This document shows positions 60,312 through 64,000 of a stretch of DNA of 64,000 nt, in pieces. How positions within the stretch are numbered: the first letter of the stretch is position 1; each line of letters opens with the position of its first letter. The DNA comes from Streptomyces sp. HUAS YS2 (lineage in GTDB: Bacteria > Actinomycetota > Actinomycetes > Streptomycetales > Streptomycetaceae), in NCBI RefSeq assembly GCF_033343995.1, contig NZ_CP137573.1, positions 2,947,001 through 3,011,000 on the forward strand. Direction: 5' to 3'. The notes beneath the pieces were generated by a model that worked only from the letters and a program-made list of their open reading frames with translations, ran no database searches and was not told the origin of the DNA. The position numbers and the translations under genes are program-made.

Positions 60312-61640
60312 TCAGAAGGTGGGGGTCAGGGAAGGAGCGACAAAGTGCTGTGGGGGGAGCAGTTGGGCCCACTCCGGGCCCAGGGCTGCGATGGACAGTT
60401 CCAGTCGTACTTCGGTGCCTTGTGCCGCCCGGCCCTTTCCTATGCGGATACGGGCGCCGACGGACGCGGCCCGCTCGACCATGCCGACCAGGCCGAAGTG
60501 CCCGGCCCGCTTCAGATCGTCGAGCGTGGTCCCGGCCGGCAGGCCGGTGCCGTCGTCGTACACGCTGATCCGCAGGACGTCCCCGACAATGCCGGCGGAG
60601 ACCTCCACGTGGGTCGGGTGCGCGTGGCGGTGCGCGTTCTCCATGGCCTCGCCCGCGATGGTCAGCGCGTGACGCGCGATCACCTGCGGCATCGGAGGCA
60701 CGTGGACCGTGCTGAGGTGGCGGAACGTCGCGTGGAAGCTGTGGCGGCGCGAGAAGTCGGCGGTCCGCGCCTCCAGTTCCGTCATGACGTCGACGCCGCC
60801 GTCGAGGCCCGATTCGCGGCGCAGGTCCGAGAGCAGCTCCCGGGACTCCGCCGCCGCCCGCCGGGCCGAGCGGGCGACCAGTTCGGCCTGGTGCTTGACG
60901 GTCAGCGGATCCATCCGCTCGACCGTGCTCGCCAGACCGTCCGCCGCGAGCGCCAGACCGTGCAGCGTCTTCGCCACGGAGTCGTGCATCTCCCGGGCGA
61001 GCCGGGCCCGCTCCCCCTCGACCGCCTCGTTGACGGCCAGGCGGGCGCGGGTCTCGGTCAGCGCGGTGGACGCGGCGCCGAAACGGAGCAGCAGACCGCG
61101 CAGGGTGCTGCCAACGGCGCCGGCCATCAGACAGAGACCGACGAGCAGGAGCGCGGAGATGTCGGCTTCCGCCGGGCTGACGCCGTAGGCCGCGCCGAGG
61201 AGGGCGACCTGGCAGCCGGCGAACACCGCGCCGCCGCGCCAGCTGTAGACCAGTCCGGCGAGCAGCGGCGTACAGATGGTGACGTACGCGAGCGTGGAGT
61301 TCGGCGAGGCGGCGAAGAGCAGCATGGCGCCGAACACCATGTCCACGGCGAGCAGCCACGGGTGCTTCAGCAGGAAGGGACCGAAGCGCTCCCAGTCACG
61401 CAGCAGGGCGTAGGAACCCATGACTGTGACCAGGACGGCTGCGCCTATGAGCCAACCGGCGGGCCCCTGCTCCGCCTTGGCCAGAGCGAAGGGAGTGGCG
61501 AGCGCCGTCATGGCGAGGCGGAAGCCGAAGAGCTGCCGACACAGCGCCTGGAGCGCATTGATCTGGATGGGTATGCCGGGGGCCGGCTCACTCGCCTGCT
61601 GAGGTAGCCCCCCGCTGATCCCGCCGGCCTGAAGCGTCAT
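60312..61640 (-). CDS. Sensor histidine kinase of the pilus operon
   Basis: A 442-residue membrane kinase with about five to six N-terminal helices and no large sensor loop. A HisKA_3 domain (REMHDSVAKTLHGLALAADGL, phospho-His) and HATPase domain (AGEAMENAHRHAHPTHVEV N-box, VYDDGTGLPAG, GHFGLVGMVERA) follow. ATG 61640 has GGAGG upstream. It lies 19 nt before the response regulator and 46 nt after tadC, so the pair is embedded in the pilus operon and likely controls it. Confidence 0.9.
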   Translation of the reverse strand: MTLQAGGISGGLPQQASEPAPGIPIQINALQALCRQLFGFRLAMTALATPFALAKAEQGPAGWLIGAAVLVTVMGSYALLRDWERFGPFLLKHPWLLAVDMVFGAMLLFAASPNSTLAYVTICTPLLAGLVYSWRGGAVFAGCQVALLGAAYGVSPAEADISALLLVGLCLMAGAVGSTLRGLLLRFGAASTALTETRARLAVNEAVEGERARLAREMHDSVAKTLHGLALAADGLASTVERMDPLTVKHQAELVARSARRAAAESRELLSDLRRESGLDGGVDVMTELEARTADFSRRHSFHATFRHLSTVHVPPMPQVIARHALTIAGEAMENAHRHAHPTHVEVSAGIVGDVLRISVYDDGTGLPAGTTLDDLKRAGHFGLVGMVERAASVGARIRIGKGRAAQGTEVRLELSIAALGPEWAQLLPPQHFVAPSLTPTF

Positions 61641-61686
61641 GCGGTCGTCACCTCCCTGTCGTCCTCGCCTCGCCTCGTGATGCCGA

Positions 61687-62571
61687 TCAGCCGAACATGG
61701 AGTCGAAGTCGACGTCGGCGGCGTAGTAGAAGCCCACACCGATGAGAATCATCGTCGCCGGAAGCATGAAGCTGGTGACGATGAGCGTGGACTTCGGAAC
61801 GGCCTTGGACGCCTTCTGCCGGGCCAGCTGCGCGTCGGTGCGCCGCATGTCGGTGGCGATCTGGATGAGCGTGTCGACGATGGGAGCACCGAGTTCCTCG
61901 CCCTGCTGGAGGGCGGAGACGAACATCGACACCTGCTCCGAGTCGTTCCGCTTGCGCAGCTCGTCGAAGGCCTGACGACGGCTCATACCCATGTCCATCT
62001 GGCGCAGCGTGATCTTGAGCTCGTCGGCCCAGGGGCCCTCGTACTTCTCCGAGACACGCTCCAGCGCCTGCCGGAAGCCGAGACCGGCGGAGACGACGAC
62101 GGCGAGGACGTCGAGGAAGTCGGGAAGCGTCCGCTCGATGTTCTCCCGCCGCTTCTGCAGGGCGATACGGAGGAGGAAGTCCACCCAGAAGAGGCCGTAG
62201 ACGGCGAAGATGAGCCCCAGGAAGATCTGGCCATTGATCAGTACGGAGAAGGCCGCCGCGCCGCCGAGGATCGAGTAACCCGCCTTGCGGGCGGCGTAGC
62301 GGTTGAGGGTCAGACCGTTCGGGTTACCGGCCAGGTCGAGCTTCCGACGCATGGCGTCGGCACGCTTCTGGCCCATGATCCGCAGCACGCGGTCCACGTG
62401 CCGTTCGCCCAGCTTGTCGATGAGCGATCCGGTGGCGGTGGTGCGCGAGGAGCCCGACTCCAGGGCGGACACGAGGTCTCCGGGGAGCTTCGCGTCGGCG
62501 CGGTACATCCGTACGCCCTGGAACACACCCCACACGGCGAGGCCGATGACCAGGGAAAGTATGAGATCCAT
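61687..62571 (-). CDS. tadC: TadC-like type II secretion F membrane protein
   Basis: A 294-residue inner-membrane platform protein of Tad pili. The T2SSF domain (FLDVLAVVVSAGLGFRQALERVSEKYEGPWADEL, QQGEELGAPIVDTLIQIATDMR) is flanked by hydrophobic helices at both ends. It lies 17 nt after tadB. With TadB it converts CpaF ATP hydrolysis into pilin extrusion. Confidence 0.92.
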   Translation of the reverse strand: MDLILSLVIGLAVWGVFQGVRMYRADAKLPGDLVSALESGSSRTTATGSLIDKLGERHVDRVLRIMGQKRADAMRRKLDLAGNPNGLTLNRYAARKAGYSILGGAAAFSVLINGQIFLGLIFAVYGLFWVDFLLRIALQKRRENIERTLPDFLDVLAVVVSAGLGFRQALERVSEKYEGPWADELKITLRQMDMGMSRRQAFDELRKRNDSEQVSMFVSALQQGEELGAPIVDTLIQIATDMRRTDAQLARQKASKAVPKSTLIVTSFMLPATMILIGVGFYYAADVDFDSMFG

Positions 62572-62588
62572 GGTGGTTTCCCCGCCTT

Positions 62589-63527
62589 TCAGGTACGGAT
62601 CTTGGTGAGTCGGTTGATGAGGAAGAAGCCGAGTCCGTAGAGCCCGGCCGAGATGATGACGGCGATCTTTCCGACGGTCGCCGCGGTCATGTCGTCCAGT
62701 GCGCCGTCCCGCATGCTGTTGATGACCAGCAGGAAGCCCGCGCCGAGCACGGGCACCATGATCGCCGTCATCTTGACCTGCGACAGCAGGGTGCTGACCT
62801 CACGCCGGGTCTCCTTGCGCTCTTCCAGCGTCTCTGTGAGGTTGCGCAGCGAGGTGACGATCGTGCCACCGGCGCGGCTGGACAGGATCAGAGTGGTGAG
62901 CAGCACGGTCAGCTCGCGCGAGGGCAGCCGCTCGCTGAGCTCGTTGAGCGCGTCCTCCAGCGAGTGGCCGACGGCAAGCTGGTCCGCCACCCGGCGCAGT
63001 TCCTCCTGGGCCGGGTCGTCCAGTTCCTCGCACGCCATCACGATGGCGGTACGCAGCGCCAGGCCGGCCTGAGTGGCGTTGGCCAGCAGACGGCTGAGCT
63101 CGGGCAGCTGGTTGATGAACGCGTCGGTGCGCTTGGCGATCTGCATGTCGAGGAAGGCCTTGCCGCCCCAGATACCGATGGCCACGGCGAGGAGACCGAA
63201 GAACGAGGCGAAGATCGCCGTCGCGATGAAGTACACGCCGACCAGGACGCCGACCACGTACACGACGTACTCGCCCACGGTGATGTCGAGACCTGTCGCA
63301 GCCAGCTTGCGCGCGATCTTCTTGCCCAGCTGGGTGCCGCGCATCCTACGGTCGACGCCGACGAACCGGCGGCGCCGGCCCAGGCCCTCGTACTGTCCCG
63401 TCTGGGACATCCGTCGGTACAGCTCGTCCTGATGGGCCTTGCCCGACGAGAAGGTGTGGACGCCGATGACAACGAGCACACACGCGACGAGTGTGACTCC
63501 GATCGTCAGGAGCGGGAGTTTGTCCAT
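62589..63527 (-). CDS. tadB: TadB-like type II secretion F membrane protein
   Basis: A 312-residue paralogous platform protein. It has N-terminal and central membrane helices. The T2SSF core (FINQLPELSRLLANATQAGLALRTAIVMACEEL, LSERLPSRELTVLLTTLILSSRAGGTI) is followed by two C-terminal helices. It follows the CpaF gene by 65 nt on the same strand. Confidence 0.92.
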   Translation of the reverse strand: MDKLPLLTIGVTLVACVLVVIGVHTFSSGKAHQDELYRRMSQTGQYEGLGRRRRFVGVDRRMRGTQLGKKIARKLAATGLDITVGEYVVYVVGVLVGVYFIATAIFASFFGLLAVAIGIWGGKAFLDMQIAKRTDAFINQLPELSRLLANATQAGLALRTAIVMACEELDDPAQEELRRVADQLAVGHSLEDALNELSERLPSRELTVLLTTLILSSRAGGTIVTSLRNLTETLEERKETRREVSTLLSQVKMTAIMVPVLGAGFLLVINSMRDGALDDMTAATVGKIAVIISAGLYGLGFFLINRLTKIRT

Positions 63528-63592
63528 GTCGGGCGGAACCTTCTGGGTGAGCGGCGGATGGGGGGACGTGTGGGGACGGCGCCGGCCGGGGC

Positions 63593-64000
63593 CTACGCCG
63601 ACTTGCGCATCACGAGCTGGTCGTCGGACTGCGCCACACCGAACGCGGCGGGAATGGGCTCGCTCCTCATGTAGAGCTTCTCGGCGATGCGCCTGGGCAG
63701 CGGGTAGTACTCGAAGTTGCCGTAGATCCGGCCGTCGGACGCCATCGGCTGGGCGTTGAACCGGCAGACCGAGACGATCCGGTAGTCCTCGCGGCCGTGC
63801 GAGTCGACGATGGCGATCTCGGTGATGCGACGGGAACCGTCGGCATGACGCGTCAGCTGGACGATCACGTCGAGGGCACTGTTGATCTGGTCCTTGATCG
63901 CCACGAAGGGGATCTCGACCTCGGACATGGACGCCAGGGTCTGGAGTCGCATGAGCGCGTCCTCGGCGTTGTTCGCGTGGACGGTGGCGAGCGACCCGTC
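63593..64000 (-). CDS. CpaF/TadA pilus assembly ATPase, C-terminal part (partial)
   Basis: Only the last 135 codons are inside the window; the gene continues beyond base 64000. The visible DGSLATVHANNAEDALMRLQTLASM is the characteristic CpaF/VirB11-type motif (His-box, sensor of the nucleotide site), followed by AIKDQINSALDVIVQLTRHADGSRRI. It powers assembly of the Flp pilus and heads the tadB-tadC-kinase-regulator string. Confidence 0.92.
   Translation of the reverse strand, partial: DGSLATVHANNAEDALMRLQTLASMSEVEIPFVAIKDQINSALDVIVQLTRHADGSRRITEIAIVDSHGREDYRIVSVCRFNAQPMASDGRIYGNFEYYPLPRRIAEKLYMRSEPIPAAFGVAQSDDQLVMRKSA

Noticed and set aside
60364..60384. Another TTGGGCCCA...GGGCCCAG pair like the regulon operator
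   Set aside because: It lies inside the 3' end of the histidine kinase coding sequence, has different core spacing and no -10 box with the regulon geometry; likely codon-driven.

Overview
The window is high-GC actinobacterial DNA, almost certainly from a Streptomyces chromosome. Third codon positions are nearly all G or C. Gene order and families are typical of the genus: both fumarases close together, oxyR-ahpC-ahpD, a PIN-PhoH protein, an ECF41 sigma factor, PASTA-less Ser/Thr kinases with PQQ propellers and a Tad pilus operon. One in-frame TTA (bldA-type) codon sits in a SpoIIE-type phosphatase.

Region 1 (1-31 kb) is mainly core metabolism and cell envelope. It holds the end of an S8-type secreted protease, class I and class II fumarases, a large LuxR-type (LAL) regulator, an epimerase and an MBL-fold enzyme. 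Two convergent secreted hydrolases (acid phosphatase and SGNH/ricin lipase) share an upstream motif. Then come DUF402, a GAF-SpoIIE-HATPase phosphatase coupled to a small leader ORF, and a class A PBP. These are followed by a PadR-controlled ABC exporter, the OxyR/AhpCD peroxide module, an AI-2E family permease, an SLT transglycosylase with a structured leader, PIN-PhoH, a cis-prenyltransferase, an aldo/keto reductase and an AlkZ-like protein.

Region 2 (31-46 kb) is the unusual part. Three minus-strand genes (36522-38018, 40036-41694, 42482-43948) encode proteins that begin with a complete Flp/Tad-type prepilin: a 34-residue basic leader, the cleavage motif G|QGALEYVG, and a pilin helix alignable with the genuine Flp pilin at 58734-58967. 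Each then runs through a coiled-coil and pre-toxin region into a different toxin-like C-terminus. Two carry a Hint autoprocessing domain; the third carries a deaminase-like domain. Each is followed, with stop/start overlap or close spacing, by a likely immunity gene; extra and decayed immunity-like genes lie between them. A type IV prepilin peptidase (32313-33176) and a lipoprotein (33637-34395) flank the array.

Region 3 (46-56.7 kb) holds an AbiEi/DUF559-like protein, two tandem Ser/Thr kinases with PQQ-like sensor domains, DinB-like and uncharacterised proteins, a DUF1772 membrane protein with twin operators, and an ECF41 sigma factor diverging from a DoxX gene that has an ECF41-like promoter. 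A frameshifted ORF follows.

Region 4 (56.8-64 kb) is a Tad/Flp pilus operon on the minus strand: CpaF ATPase (partial), TadB, TadC, histidine kinase, response regulator, Flp pilin, TadE/G-like protein, lipoprotein and OmpA-like protein.

Regions 2 and 4 are tied together by one promoter architecture. A near-palindromic TGGGCCC-N2-GGGCCCA site is followed by 20-21 nt and a TANSNT -10 box, 6-7 nt from the start codon in five cases. It precedes the pilin, all three pilin-toxins, the prepilin peptidase and the lipoprotein. I infer a single regulon in which Tad-pilus components and pilin-fused toxins are co-expressed. This suggests toxins displayed on, or delivered by, the Tad apparatus in a monoderm bacterium. 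Sequence alone does not prove delivery or toxicity.
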